Under the pieces are notes generated by a model, which was not told where the DNA came from, did no database searches, and was given only the letters and a program-made list of their open reading frames with translations. Below, in pieces: positions 8,200 through 16,068 of a stretch of 34,525 nucleotides of DNA (the stretch's first letter is position 1; every line of letters starts with the position of its first letter). Both the position numbers and the translations under genes were made by a program. The DNA comes from Ruminococcus flavefaciens. Lineage in GTDB: Bacteria > Bacillota > Clostridia > Oscillospirales > Ruminococcaceae. The stretch covers positions 1-34,525 of the forward strand of contig SFMO01000158.1 of assembly GCA_004554385.1 (NCBI GenBank), given 5' to 3'.

Positions 8200-8895
8200 T
8201 TATTCTCCTTTTATTTTCAGAGTGCGGAGGTACTGCTTGTGCTCATCCGAAACGCGGAAGCTCTCAACAGCCTTCTGTATGGTCTTGTTGTGAGTCCACT
8301 TATCAAGGCACTTCTGCTCAATGTAAGGAATCACCTCATCGTAATTCTTGGCAAGTGCCGTTGCAAAGTACCACGCACGCATCATATTTATGTAATACTC
8401 ATCTGAAATGACCGCTGTAACTCTGTCAGCATATTCAGTGAGAAAGCTTTCGCCGAGAAAATGCCGCATCAGTACGCCTATGGCAAATCTGATACTGTAG
8501 GTGAGCCCCGAGCTTATCCATTTATCCACATAGGGGATAAGCTCACTGCGGTGCTTTGCGAAAACCTTCGGACAAAGCTGGTCACATGTCGCCCAGTTGT
8601 CAACATATGGCAAAAAGGCTTCTGTCAGCATGATACAGCGTGAAAAGTCCTTCTCCTCCGATATGATGAAAGCATGGAGCTGGTCCTCCTCAAAATATCT
8701 GTGAGGCAGCTCACTGAGAAATTCATCAGTATCACTGCGCTTCCGCATATCCTTTGCAAGCTTCTTCAGCTCGGGAGTTTTTATGCCGATGAAGTGGTCA
8801 GCGCTGTGGTCAGGAACGAGCTTCTGCATAAATACAGCGTATTTTTCATTTTTCATCCCGAAAAGGACCTCTTCTGTATCAGTGAGGATACTCAT
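8200..8895 (-). CDS. AlkD-like DNA alkylation repair / HEAT-repeat protein
   Basis: 231 aa. It matches the DNA_alkylation_repair family (AlkC/AlkD, HEAT-like helical repeats): the N-terminal GIKTPELKKLAK block, the VDNWATCDQLC segment and the NMMRAWYFATALAK segment are typical. Family members excise N3- and N7-alkylated bases without base flipping, but many remote homologues lack proven glycosylase activity, so the substrate is not certain. The start ATG at 8895 has AAAGGA upstream. First gene of the minus-strand run, ending two bases before the queA TTG. Likely transcribed from a divergent promoter region shared with asd (near 8915-8950). Confidence 0.85.
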   Translation of the reverse strand: MSILTDTEEVLFGMKNEKYAVFMQKLVPDHSADHFIGIKTPELKKLAKDMRKRSDTDEFLSELPHRYFEEDQLHAFIISEEKDFSRCIMLTEAFLPYVDNWATCDQLCPKVFAKHRSELIPYVDKWISSGLTYSIRFAIGVLMRHFLGESFLTEYADRVTAVISDEYYINMMRAWYFATALAKNYDEVIPYIEQKCLDKWTHNKTIQKAVESFRVSDEHKQYLRTLKIKGE

Positions 8896-8940
8896 GGCTG
8901 CCGTCCTTTCAAATATTTTTTGTAAAATTTCCGAAAACTG

Positions 8941-8969
8941 TTGACAACACGCTGCTAAAGTGATATTAT
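8941..8969 (+). promoter_or_regulatory. Promoter of the asd-dapA-dapB operon
   Basis: Perfect -35 TTGACA (8941-8946), 17-nt spacer, -10 TATTAT (8964-8969) with an extended TGA just before it. Start predicted near 8976, at the 5' edge of the lysine riboswitch. The -35 is centred in the palindrome TGTTGACAACA. On the opposite strand this supplies TTGTCA, 17 nt before TACAAA, a possible weak promoter for the divergent alkD-queA run. Confidence 0.85.
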
Positions 8970-8974
8970 AGTTA

Positions 8975-9140
8975 CAAGGTAGAGGCGCGGCTGCGAAAAG
9001 TACCTGTGCACGGGACCACCTGTCCTATGGTGTACAGCGAAAGGCAATGCCGCCGAAGGGCTGTTTCCGGTAAACTCAGCTCTGGCTGCACACTTAACAG
9101 GTCTGCAGCTGTCATCATGCTTTTGATGGAGAGCTATCGG
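8975..9140 (+). ncRNA. Lysine riboswitch (L box)
   Basis: The sequence contains the conserved landmarks of the lysine riboswitch in order: AAGGTAGAGGCGCGG at the 5' side of P1/P2, AAAAGTA shortly after, the CGAAAGGCAATGCCGCCGAAG-type core around 9038-9060, and the closing GGAGAGCTATC at 9128-9138, which pairs with GGTAG of the 5' side. It lies directly between a strong promoter and the lysine-pathway genes asd, dapA and dapB, which is the expected biology. A terminator hairpin at 9187-9208 is the likely expression platform: lysine binding should favour termination. Confidence 0.93.
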
Positions 9141-9186
9141 CATATTCGTATATGATATGTCAACATTTCTATTATAACGCATGATG

Positions 9187-9208
9187 AGCCGGTTTGCAAC
9201 CGGTTTTT
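9187..9208 (+). terminator. Riboswitch-controlled terminator before asd
   Basis: Stem CCGGTT / AACCGG (9189-9194 / 9198-9203) with a 3-nt loop, followed by TTTTT (9204-9208). It sits about 40 nt before the asd start, downstream of the lysine aptamer, as expected for a transcriptional OFF switch. Confidence 0.85.
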
Positions 9209-9245
9209 GTTATTTTTAGGAAATTTTTTTCAAGGAGAGGTAAGT

Positions 9246-10325
9246 ATGAAACAGTACAACGTAGGTATTATAGGTGCAACGGGTATGGTAGGCCAGAGAT
9301 TTGCAACCCTGCTGGAGAACCACCCATGGTTCAATGTAAAGGTGCTTGCAGCTTCACCAAGAAGCGCAGGTCAGACATATGAACAGGCAGCAGGAAGCCG
9401 CTGGAAGATGGCAGTTCCTATGCCTGCAGCCATGAAGGACATGGTACTCATGGACGCAACAAACGACATTGAGAAGATCGCAGGCATGGTGGATTTCTGC
9501 TTCTGTGCCGTTGATATGAAGAAGGACGAGATAAAGGCTCTCGAGGAAGCTTATGCAAAGGCTGAGTGCCCTATCGTTTCCAACAACTCCGCACACAGAT
9601 TCACACCCGATGTTCCTATGGTAGTGCCGGAGATCAATCCTGAGCACATCGAGATCATCAAGGCTCAGCGCGAGCGTCTCGGCACAAAGAGAGGCTTCAT
9701 CGCTGTTAAGTCAAACTGCTCTATCCAGAGCTACGTTCCTGCACTCCACCCACTCAGAAAGTTCGGTCTGAAGAACGTACTTGCTTGTACTTATCAGGCA
9801 ATTTCAGGCGCAGGCAAGAACTTTGAGACATGGCCTGAAATGGTGGATAACCTTATCCCCTATATCGGCGGCGAGGAAGAGAAGTCAGAGCAGGAGCCTC
9901 TCAAGGTTTGGGGCGAGATCAAGGGCAACGAGATCGTTAAGGCTACAGCTCCCAACATCACAACACAGTGTCTCCGTGTTCCTGTTTCAGACGGACACAC
10001 AGCTGCTGTATTCGTAACATTTGAAAACAAGCCTTCCAAGGAAGAGATCCTTAAGCTCTGGGCTGATTTCAAGGGTGTTCCTCAGGAACTTGAGCTTCCA
10101 AGCGCTCCAAAGCAGTTCATTCACTACTTTGAGGAAAACGATCGTCCACAGGCTAAGCTTGACAGAAACCTTGAAGGCGGTATGGCTGTTTCTACAGGCC
10201 GTCTCAGAGAGGATTCACAGTACGACTACAAGTTCGTATGCCTCTCACACAATACACTCAGAGGTGCAGCAGGCGGCGGCGTTCTCCTTGCTGAACTCCT
10301 TGCAGCTAAGGGCTACTTTGATTAA
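9246..10325 (+). CDS. asd: Aspartate-semialdehyde dehydrogenase
   Basis: 359 aa. It reduces aspartyl-4-phosphate to aspartate semialdehyde with NADPH, the branch point to lysine/diaminopimelate, threonine and methionine. It has the nucleotide-binding GIIGATGMVGQR motif (residues 8-18), the catalytic Cys158 in VKSNCSIQ and the catalytic His251 in VPVSDGHTA. The overall pattern fits the longer archaeal/fungal-like Asd subfamily rather than the E. coli type. The start at 9246 is set by the AAGGAGAGG ribosome binding site; an upstream in-frame start at 9207 lies inside the terminator stem region and is rejected. First gene of the riboswitch-controlled operon. Confidence 0.95.
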   Translation: MKQYNVGIIGATGMVGQRFATLLENHPWFNVKVLAASPRSAGQTYEQAAGSRWKMAVPMPAAMKDMVLMDATNDIEKIAGMVDFCFCAVDMKKDEIKALEEAYAKAECPIVSNNSAHRFTPDVPMVVPEINPEHIEIIKAQRERLGTKRGFIAVKSNCSIQSYVPALHPLRKFGLKNVLACTYQAISGAGKNFETWPEMVDNLIPYIGGEEEKSEQEPLKVWGEIKGNEIVKATAPNITTQCLRVPVSDGHTAAVFVTFENKPSKEEILKLWADFKGVPQELELPSAPKQFIHYFEENDRPQAKLDRNLEGGMAVSTGRLREDSQYDYKFVCLSHNTLRGAAGGGVLLAELLAAKGYFD

Positions 10326-10370
10326 GCGGGATGCCTCCGCGGGCTTCCACAATACAACAGCACAAACATA

Positions 10371-10382
10371 TCGGGATCCCGA
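10371..10382. repeat. 12-bp perfect palindrome between asd and dapA
   Basis: TCGGGATCCCGA at 10371-10382 is fully self-complementary, in the 105-nt gap between asd and dapA. It could be an RNA-processing or protein-binding site; nothing else supports a role. Confidence 0.35.
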
Positions 10383-10430
10383 GTACGGTGTTCCCTACAT
10401 TTTAATTTAATATTACGAAAGGGAAAAGCT

Positions 10431-11321
10431 ATGAAGAACACTATATTTACCGGCGCAGCTGTTGCAATCATCACTCCAATGAACAGCGACGGCTCTATAA
10501 ACTATGACGAGCTCGGCCGTGTTATCGACGACCAGATCGCCAACGGCACTGATGCTATAGTTATCTGCGGCACTACAGGTGAGTCCGCTACAATGACCGA
10601 TGACGAGCACCGCGACTGCATAAAGTTCGCTGTAAAGCACGTTGCAGGCAGAGTTCCTGTTATTGCAGGTGCAGGCAGCAATGATACACACTACGCAGTT
10701 GAGCTCTCCAAGGAGGCTGAGGCAGCAAGTGCTGACGCTCTCCTCCACGTTACTCCTTATTATAATAAGGCTACTCAGAAGGGACTTATCGCTCACTTTA
10801 CTGCTATCGCTGATGCTGTAAATATCCCGATAATCCTTTACAATGTTCCCAGCAGAACAGGCTGCGGCTTCGATGTAGCTACCGTTAAGGAGCTCGCTAA
10901 GCACAGAAACATCGCTGCTATCAAGGAAGCCAGCGGAAATATCAGCTATGTTGCAAAGCTTGCTGCTGCCTGCGGCGATGATATAGACATCTACAGCGGC
11001 AACGATGATATGGTAGTTCCTGTCATGTCTCTCGGCGGAAAGGGTGTCATTTCTGTTGCTTCCCACGTTATCCCAAAGGAAATGCACGATATGGTGCAGC
11101 TCTGTCTCGATAACAACTTCGCAGAGGCTATGAAGCTCCAGCTCAAGTACCTCGACATCATCAATGATCTGTTCATCGAGGTTAACCCCATACCTGTAAA
11201 GGAAGCTATGAACATGGTGGGCTGGAATGCAGGTCCATGCCGTCTGCCTCTCTGCGAGATGACCGACGAGCACAGGGAAAAGCTCAGAGCTACACTTGCA
11301 AAGCACGGACTTATCAAGTAA
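10431..11321 (+). CDS. dapA: 4-hydroxy-tetrahydrodipicolinate synthase
   Basis: 296 aa, family length. It condenses pyruvate and aspartate semialdehyde, the first committed step to lysine and meso-diaminopimelate. The Schiff-base lysine is K165 in AAIKEASGN. The catalytic triad residues are present: Thr in the GTTGES loop (47-52) and Y137 in LYNVPSRTG. TPYYNK is also conserved. It has an AAAGGGAAAA ribosome binding site. Second gene of the asd-dapA-dapB operon, 105 nt after asd and 35 nt before dapB. A (beta/alpha)8 barrel, cytosolic, normally a tetramer. Confidence 0.97.
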   Translation: MKNTIFTGAAVAIITPMNSDGSINYDELGRVIDDQIANGTDAIVICGTTGESATMTDDEHRDCIKFAVKHVAGRVPVIAGAGSNDTHYAVELSKEAEAASADALLHVTPYYNKATQKGLIAHFTAIADAVNIPIILYNVPSRTGCGFDVATVKELAKHRNIAAIKEASGNISYVAKLAAACGDDIDIYSGNDDMVVPVMSLGGKGVISVASHVIPKEMHDMVQLCLDNNFAEAMKLQLKYLDIINDLFIEVNPIPVKEAMNMVGWNAGPCRLPLCEMTDEHREKLRATLAKHGLIK

Positions 11322-11356
11322 TTTCCGCTCATATAACTGAAAAGGAAGTGTAAAAC

Positions 11357-12106
11357 ATGACAAATATCGCTATTTGCGGCGCTAACGGCAAAATGGGCAA
11401 AAACATTTACAGCTGCATCAAGGAGCGCGAGGACTGCAATGTGGTTGCAGGTATAGATGTGTATACAGAGCAGTACGCAGACTTCCCCATCGTCGAAACT
11501 CCTGCAAAGCTCCCTGTAAAGCCGGATGTAATCATAGATTTCTCAAATCCTGCCGGACTTGACGCTCTGCTTGAATACTGCCTTTCCACAGGCACTCCCC
11601 TTGTTATCGGCTCAACAGGCTACGATGACGCTCAGATCGCAAAAATCAAGTCCGCAGCCAATCAGATACCACTGTTTTTCACATTCAATATGTCACTGGG
11701 CATAAACCTTCTGGTGCAGCTCGCTAAGAAAGCTGCTTCAGTACTTGGTGACCAGTTCGACATCGAGATCGTTGAAAAGCACCACAACCAGAAGATCGAT
11801 GCTCCAAGCGGTACAGCTATAATGCTTGCAAACGCTATCAACGAAACTCTTGATAACTCAAAGCACTATGTTTACGACCGCCATTCACGCCGTCAGAAAC
11901 GTGAAAAGACTGAGATAGGTATGCACTCTATCCGCGGCGGCACTATCGTGGGCGAACATGACATTATCTTCGCAGGAAATGACGAGGTCATCACCCTTTC
12001 CCACTCGGCTGCTTCAAAGATGGTATTTGCCGAGGGAGCTGTAAATGCAGCAGTATTCCTCAAGGATAAGCCCGCAGGCCTCTACGATATGTCACAAATG
12101 GTATGA
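11357..12106 (+). CDS. dapB: 4-hydroxy-tetrahydrodipicolinate reductase
   Basis: 249 aa. It reduces the DapA product with NAD(P)H in lysine/diaminopimelate synthesis. The N-terminal Rossmann motif CGANGKMGKNI (7-17) and the signature KHHNQKIDAPSGTA, with H142, H143 and K146 that bind and protonate substrate, are intact. The ribosome binding site is AAAGGAAGTG. Last gene of the riboswitch operon; a strong terminator follows within 10 nt. The later diaminopimelate genes are not nearby. Confidence 0.97.
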   Translation: MTNIAICGANGKMGKNIYSCIKEREDCNVVAGIDVYTEQYADFPIVETPAKLPVKPDVIIDFSNPAGLDALLEYCLSTGTPLVIGSTGYDDAQIAKIKSAANQIPLFFTFNMSLGINLLVQLAKKAASVLGDQFDIEIVEKHHNQKIDAPSGTAIMLANAINETLDNSKHYVYDRHSRRQKREKTEIGMHSIRGGTIVGEHDIIFAGNDEVITLSHSAASKMVFAEGAVNAAVFLKDKPAGLYDMSQMV

Positions 12107-12115
12107 TAAAAAGTT

Positions 12116-12143
12116 ATCCCCCTCATATTGAGGGGGATTTTTT
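12116..12143. terminator. Bidirectional terminator between dapB and the GH53 gene
   Basis: Perfect 10-bp stem ATCCCCCTCA / TGAGGGGGAT (12116-12125 / 12129-12138), 3-nt loop, then TTTTTT. On the minus strand the stem is also followed by TTTTT. The GH53 stop codon (12143-12145) abuts it. Confidence 0.92.
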
Positions 12144-13732
12144 CATGTATTCGTGGTATAAAACGTGATCATTATAAAATCATCGTCCTTATAGCCCAGT
12201 ATAAATCTTTGAAGCTTCACAAGATCGGCAATTCCGACTTCTCCGTCAGAGTTGAGATCATAATGCGCCAACGGCTTTTTATCGCTCAGAACGATTTTTC
12301 TGAAAGCAATAAGGTCAAAGCTGTCAATAACTCCGTCGTGGTTTATATCACCGCGTACCTCGTTTACAGCCTGTCCGGGCATTGTAGTAGTCGTGACAGT
12401 AGTAGTTGATGCAGTTGTTGTGCTCGTGGTCGTAGTGGTGGTTGTTGTAGTCGTTACAACAGGCTTTTTCTGCGGATACACATTAAGAAAAACGTCCAGA
12501 GACTCCAGCGGCTTGCCGTGGAAGTCAAAAAGTGCCTGATTATCAAAGGAAGAACCTCCCGACTCCGTAACGTCTTTGTCATAGCCCTTTGCATAGGAGG
12601 TTGCCCAGCCGCTGCCATACTTATCCCAGAGCTGCTTCTGCTGCTGCCATGAGATATCGGGAACTCCAAGCCATGCAGGCTCCCAGTAAAAAACGCCGAT
12701 ACCGTGTCCGTTGCAGTTTGCAACAGTCTGAAAAACATCAGTTATCGCCCTGGCCTGTCCGTCTACTGAAATATCATATCTCAGGTCGACGTCCTTCGAG
12801 CTTGAGGTAACGGTATTTCCGAAGTTATCGCCGTCGTTATTGGTGTACGGGTAGGCAGTCTCGACTACCATGACATACTTATTGTACTTGTTGCCGATGC
12901 CTGTCAGTACCTTCTGCATATTGTCCAGCGAACCGTGCCAGTAGGAATAGTAGGAGCAGGCAAAAACGTCGTAATCCAGCCTGCAATCGTTCATGACCTG
13001 AGCGTACCAGTCGAAGTGGCCGCTTCCCGGATTTGCAAAGTGATGAGCGATAAGAATGTTCCTGTCGTAATCGCGGACCGCCTTTTCGCCGCTTGCAAAC
13101 AGATCACATATCTTGTTCATATCCTTCTCATTGCAGAAGAAGCAGTTTGTCTCGTTGCCTATCTGAACCATGCCGATGTCACTGCCGTTTTCGGTGAGAT
13201 ACTTCACCACCCATGATGTCCAGTTGTATATCTCTCCCTTCAGCTTGTCGTGGCTGTGGGGCTGCCAGTACTTGGGACGGGTCTGCTTTGCAGGATCGGC
13301 CCAGAAGTCGGAATACTGAATATCCGCAAGGAGCTTCATTCCGTTCTCGGCAGCACGTTTGCCTATCTTTGCAGCAGTTTCAAGATCCGAGTGACCGCCG
13401 CCGTAGGTGTTGCCGCTGTCGTCATGGGGCTCGTTCCATATCCTGACACGGATGTAGTTCACGCCGTGATCTGCAAGGGTACGGAAAATATCCTGCTCGT
13501 TTCCGTTGTCGTCATAGAACTTCACACCTGCCTCCTCAAGGGAGATGACCGAGGATATATCAACACCGCGGATAGGTTCTCCGCCGTTGATACGGCTGTC
13601 AAAATTCGTGAATGTGACCGAGCTGATGCTGGCAGCATCAGCTGTTCTTAAGACAAAGCTATCTGTGCGGAACGCTGAGGGAAAAGCAATGAGAACCGAA
13701 GCCGCAATGGCAATAAACCTTTTGATCTCCAT
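12143..13732 (-). CDS. Secreted GH53 endo-beta-1,4-galactanase with dockerin
   Basis: 529 aa. Signal peptide at residues 1 to about 34, GH53 catalytic domain about 54-415, Thr-rich linker 427-450, type I dockerin about 460-515, and a short hydrophobic tail. GH53 hallmarks are GVDISS (56-61), YIRVRIWNEP, the acid/base Glu194 in VQIGNETN and the nucleophile Glu291 in VVETAYP. The enzyme cuts beta-1,4-galactan side chains of pectic arabinogalactan. The dockerin has two calcium loops, DINHDGVIDSFD and DLNSDGEVGIAD, so it should plug into a cellulosome scaffoldin. Start ATG at 13732 with AAAGGAG 7 nt upstream. It follows the NERD gene by 23 nt and is probably cotranscribed with it, an odd pairing. 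Ends at a shared terminator. Confidence 0.94.
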   Translation of the reverse strand: MEIKRFIAIAASVLIAFPSAFRTDSFVLRTADAASISSVTFTNFDSRINGGEPIRGVDISSVISLEEAGVKFYDDNGNEQDIFRTLADHGVNYIRVRIWNEPHDDSGNTYGGGHSDLETAAKIGKRAAENGMKLLADIQYSDFWADPAKQTRPKYWQPHSHDKLKGEIYNWTSWVVKYLTENGSDIGMVQIGNETNCFFCNEKDMNKICDLFASGEKAVRDYDRNILIAHHFANPGSGHFDWYAQVMNDCRLDYDVFACSYYSYWHGSLDNMQKVLTGIGNKYNKYVMVVETAYPYTNNDGDNFGNTVTSSSKDVDLRYDISVDGQARAITDVFQTVANCNGHGIGVFYWEPAWLGVPDISWQQQKQLWDKYGSGWATSYAKGYDKDVTESGGSSFDNQALFDFHGKPLESLDVFLNVYPQKKPVVTTTTTTTTTTSTTTASTTTVTTTTMPGQAVNEVRGDINHDGVIDSFDLIAFRKIVLSDKKPLAHYDLNSDGEVGIADLVKLQRFILGYKDDDFIMITFYTTNT

Positions 13733-13755
13733 GGTAAACTCCTTTCTGTACCGTA

Positions 13756-14403
13756 TCAGTCGTTTTTCTTGCGCGTTTTTATCCAGGCTTTCTTCAGAGG
13801 ATTCTTTACCTGCATATCGCTGAAATAGTTATACAGCACATCCTGATTGCAGCCTGCGTCCTTAAGAGAGCTGTACAGCTTTTCAAGTCCCTTGATGTCA
13901 GTGCCGATCTCTGACGGGAATTCGATGTCACTTGCTGAGAAGACAACAGCTCCCGTAACAGGCACCTTGTCAAATCCGCCTTTTTTCAGATGATGCACCA
14001 CATTGTCGATATGGGTCTTGTTCTGAAGCTGAGGGTTGTAGAGCTTGTGAGTCTTGCTGCCTATGGTATGGGTAAGGTTCTTGCCGCTGCCTGTTACCTT
14101 GCCCGAGATACCCTTGGTCTCAACAACCAGTACACCGAAGCGTCCGAACACAAGATGATCCACCTCGCAGGCTTTATTGTAAAGGGGCAGATAGGCGTTG
14201 TTGATAATTCTGACATGATCCTTCTTTCCCAGCTTTTTCAATACCTTTGCCACCTTTCGCTCAGCAGCCCTGCCCTTGCGTTTTCCCTTGCTGAAATGGA
14301 TGCAAATATACAGCGCCAGCAGCAGGACAACGGCAGCCGAAGCTGCAATGAGGATCCATGTATTCTTATCAAATCCAAATAATGCAATTTTTTCAGAAAC
14401 CAT
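13756..14403 (-). CDS. Membrane-anchored NERD-domain protein
   Basis: 215 aa from the ATG at 14403, which has AAGGAG about 6 nt upstream. An ATG 15 nt further up would overlap that ribosome binding site. One membrane segment (about residues 14-33, WILIAASAAVVLLLALYICI) is followed by a basic stretch and a NERD (nuclease-related) domain at about 45-160. Its core is the EVDHLVFGRFGVLVVETKG motif, which carries the Asp and the Glu-x-Lys of the nuclease-like active site. NERD proteins are presumed nucleic-acid processing enzymes; few have known functions. Upstream of the GH53 gene with a 23-nt gap. Confidence 0.88.
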   Translation of the reverse strand: MVSEKIALFGFDKNTWILIAASAAVVLLLALYICIHFSKGKRKGRAAERKVAKVLKKLGKKDHVRIINNAYLPLYNKACEVDHLVFGRFGVLVVETKGISGKVTGSGKNLTHTIGSKTHKLYNPQLQNKTHIDNVVHHLKKGGFDKVPVTGAVVFSASDIEFPSEIGTDIKGLEKLYSSLKDAGCNQDVLYNYFSDMQVKNPLKKAWIKTRKKND

Positions 14404-14542
14404 AATTTTCTCCTTCAAAAATGAATAATCACGGGATATGAGGCGATAATAGCTTTGTACCGCTGAAACGCGGCATTGCCGGAATCAGTGGTGTTCGGCG
14501 TTGAAGACGCCGTAAATCCCGAACAAAGAGGTGTTCTCAAAA

Positions 14543-14761
14543 ATGTGGGACAAACTTGCTCTTATTCTTCTGATAATCGGAGGAATAAACTGGGGATTGG
14601 TCGGTATATTCGAGTTTGACATGGTAGCATGGCTTTTCGGCGGCGCAGGAAGCGTCATCAGCCGTGCGGTCTACATTCTCGTGGCTGTCTCGGCAGTATG
14701 GTGCATATCTCTTCTTTTCCGTAAGGACGAGGAGCTTGCCGTACAGAATATCGACCGATAG
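14543..14761 (+). CDS. DUF378-family small membrane protein
   Basis: 72 aa from the ATG at 14543, with AAAGAGG at 14525-14531. A GTG at 14531 is in frame but overlaps that site. There are two predicted membrane helices (about 5-27 and 42-62). The first carries the family signature LIIGGINWGLVGIF; the protein ends with a short charged tail. DUF378 proteins (YuzA-like) are widespread in Bacillota and have no assigned function. Monocistronic, in an otherwise convergent neighbourhood. A stem-loop follows at 14773-14800. Confidence 0.88.
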   Translation: MWDKLALILLIIGGINWGLVGIFEFDMVAWLFGGAGSVISRAVYILVAVSAVWCISLLFRKDEELAVQNIDR

Positions 14762-14772
14762 ACCTGTAAGAT

Positions 14773-14800
14773 CGCTCCTTTACCGATGCCGTAAGGAGCG
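14773..14800 (+). terminator. Stem-loop after the DUF378 gene, weak terminator
   Basis: CGCTCCTT-AC pairs with GT-AAGGAGCG (one bulged T, 7-nt loop), 12 nt after the stop codon. Only an AT-rich tail follows rather than a T-run, so termination may be inefficient or Rho-assisted. Its right side contains the complement of CCTTACGGCA, a motif also found after secA and after the HAD gene. Confidence 0.4.
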
Positions 14801-14821
14801 GATACATATATACGGATATGC

Positions 14822-14847
14822 AAAAAGGGAGGCATAACGCCTCCCTT
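14822..14847 (-). terminator. Terminator of the rpsF-ssb-rpsR operon
   Basis: A 9-bp stem 14825-14833 / 14839-14847 with a 5-nt loop. On the minus strand it is followed by TTTTT (14826-14822). It lies about 12 nt past the rpsR stop codon. Confidence 0.88.
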
Positions 14848-14858
14848 GAATTTATGAA

Positions 14859-15101
14859 TTAGTCGCTGATATAAGGAAGCAGAGCGATGTGTCTTGCTCT
14901 CTTGATAGCAACTGTGAGCTCACGCTGATGGTAAGCGCAAGTGCCTGTTACACGTCTGGGAAGAATCTTAGCTCTCTCAGTCATGCACTTTCTGAGCTTA
15001 GCGAGATCCTTGTAATCGATCTTCTCGATTCTGTCAGCGCAGAACATGCAAACCTTCTTGCGGGGCTTCTTCGCAGGACGGGAATTTCTTTCCTTTTCCA
15101 T
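14859..15101 (-). CDS. rpsR: 30S ribosomal protein S18
   Basis: 80 aa, family length. It binds 16S rRNA with S6 on the 30S platform. The C-terminal signature LPRRVTGTCAYHQRELTVAI is typical. It keeps four cysteines (CMFC near the N-terminus, C in KCMTER, C in GTCAYH), the pattern of the zinc-containing C+ form of S18. The start ATG has a strong AGGAGG-type ribosome binding site. Third gene of rpsF-ssb-rpsR, 39 nt after ssb. Confidence 0.98.
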   Translation of the reverse strand: MEKERNSRPAKKPRKKVCMFCADRIEKIDYKDLAKLRKCMTERAKILPRRVTGTCAYHQRELTVAIKRARHIALLPYISD

Positions 15102-15140
15102 GACTTTTCCTCCTATCGTAATAAAGTAAAGTTAGTTTGC

Positions 15141-15656
15141 TCAGAACGGAACGTCTCCGTCGCTGAGAATTTCCTCAAAATCGCTGAGGTTGCCGTAAGA
15201 CATACTGTCATTAGCTGCGGGCTGCTGTGGAGCTGCCTGCTGAGGAGGAGCGGAATAATTGTTATTGTAATTGTTCTGTGGAGCATTATAGCCGCCGTTA
15301 TTGTAACCGCCGCCATTGCCGCCGTTTTCGCCCTTACCGCCTACGAACTCAACATTATCCACAAACACGTCCATGGAGTAATGAGTTACTTCGGGGTGGT
15401 TTCTGTCCTGATAATTGTTATTCCTAAGCGAGCCCTCTACTGCGATAAGCTTTCCCTTATTGAAATAACGCGAAACAAACTCTGCTGTCTGTCTCCAGGC
15501 AACACAAGTGATGAAATCAGCCTGTCTTTCGCCTGTAGACTTATCTGCGAACCTTCTGTCCACAGCTACGGTAAATCTACATGAAGCGATACCGCTCTGA
15601 GTCTGTCTGAGTTCAGGATCGGCAGTGAGCCTTCCAACCAAAATAACCTTATTCAT
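15141..15656 (-). CDS. ssb: Single-stranded DNA-binding protein
   Basis: 171 aa. N-terminal OB fold (about 1-105, starting MNKVILVGRLTADPELRQT, with CVAWRQTAEFVSRYFNKG), a flexible Gly/Asn/Gln/Pro-rich linker (about 110-150), and the acidic tip SDGDVPF that recruits replication and repair partners. It coats single-stranded DNA as a tetramer. Good AGGAGG ribosome binding site; the gap after rpsF is 28 nt. Its position between the S6 and S18 genes is the classic Bacillota arrangement. Confidence 0.98.
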   Translation of the reverse strand: MNKVILVGRLTADPELRQTQSGIASCRFTVAVDRRFADKSTGERQADFITCVAWRQTAEFVSRYFNKGKLIAVEGSLRNNNYQDRNHPEVTHYSMDVFVDNVEFVGGKGENGGNGGGYNNGGYNAPQNNYNNNYSAPPQQAAPQQPAANDSMSYGNLSDFEEILSDGDVPF

Positions 15657-15685
15657 CTGACCGCCTCCTAAATAATGAAGTAGAA

Positions 15686-15982
15686 TTATTCAACAACTGT
15701 TACGAGTGAACGAAGAACGCCGTCTGTGATGTTGAGACGTCTTGAAAGCTCAGCAGGATAATCAGGCTGTGACTGGAATGTGTAGATCACATAGTAGCCC
15801 TCTGTCTCGTCCTCGATAGGATATGCAAGCTTGCGCTTACCCCAATCCTCGTTGACTTCAACAGCTTCGGCGTGACGCTCGATTCTCTCCTTGAACTTCT
15901 CTACGAGAGCCTTCATAGGCTCCTCGCCGTTCTTGAGGCTGAAAACAACCATTACTTCATACTTAGCGGATACCTTTGCCAT
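15686..15982 (-). CDS. rpsF: 30S ribosomal protein S6
   Basis: 98 aa, family length, beta-alpha-beta fold. Starts MAKVSAKYEVMVVFSL; the DWGKRKLAYPIEDETEGYYV block is the family signature. It forms a heterodimer with S18 on the 30S platform. AGGAGG ribosome binding site about 7 nt upstream. First gene of the operon, transcribed from a perfect promoter at 16069-16097, with a hairpin leader that may be the S6:S18 autoregulatory target. Confidence 0.98.
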   Translation of the reverse strand: MAKVSAKYEVMVVFSLKNGEEPMKALVEKFKERIERHAEAVEVNEDWGKRKLAYPIEDETEGYYVIYTFQSQPDYPAELSRRLNITDGVLRSLVTVVE

Positions 15983-16006
15983 TTAGCACACCTCCTTCTG
16001 GGATCA

Positions 16007-16029
16007 TGCCCGGCAACTTACTGCGGGCA
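16007..16029 (-). promoter_or_regulatory. Leader hairpin of rpsF, possible S6:S18 autoregulatory site
   Basis: In the leader RNA, TGCCCG (16029-16024) pairs with CGGGCA (16012-16007) across an 11-nt loop that brings a GCCG stretch next to the stem, just upstream of the rpsF ribosome binding site. Many bacteria control this operon by S6:S18 binding a leader hairpin with an exposed CCG. The position fits; the exact fold was not tested. Confidence 0.4.
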
Positions 16030-16068
16030 AGGATAATAATAGTACGTGTTTACACACGATACTCAAAT

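Noticed and set aside
8955..9182. A 75-aa minus-strand open frame
   Set aside because: It lies over the lysine riboswitch on the opposite strand and has no start signals.
10413..11363. A 316-aa minus-strand open frame across dapA
   Set aside because: Antisense shadow of dapA caused by biased codon use; no promoter or ribosome binding site.
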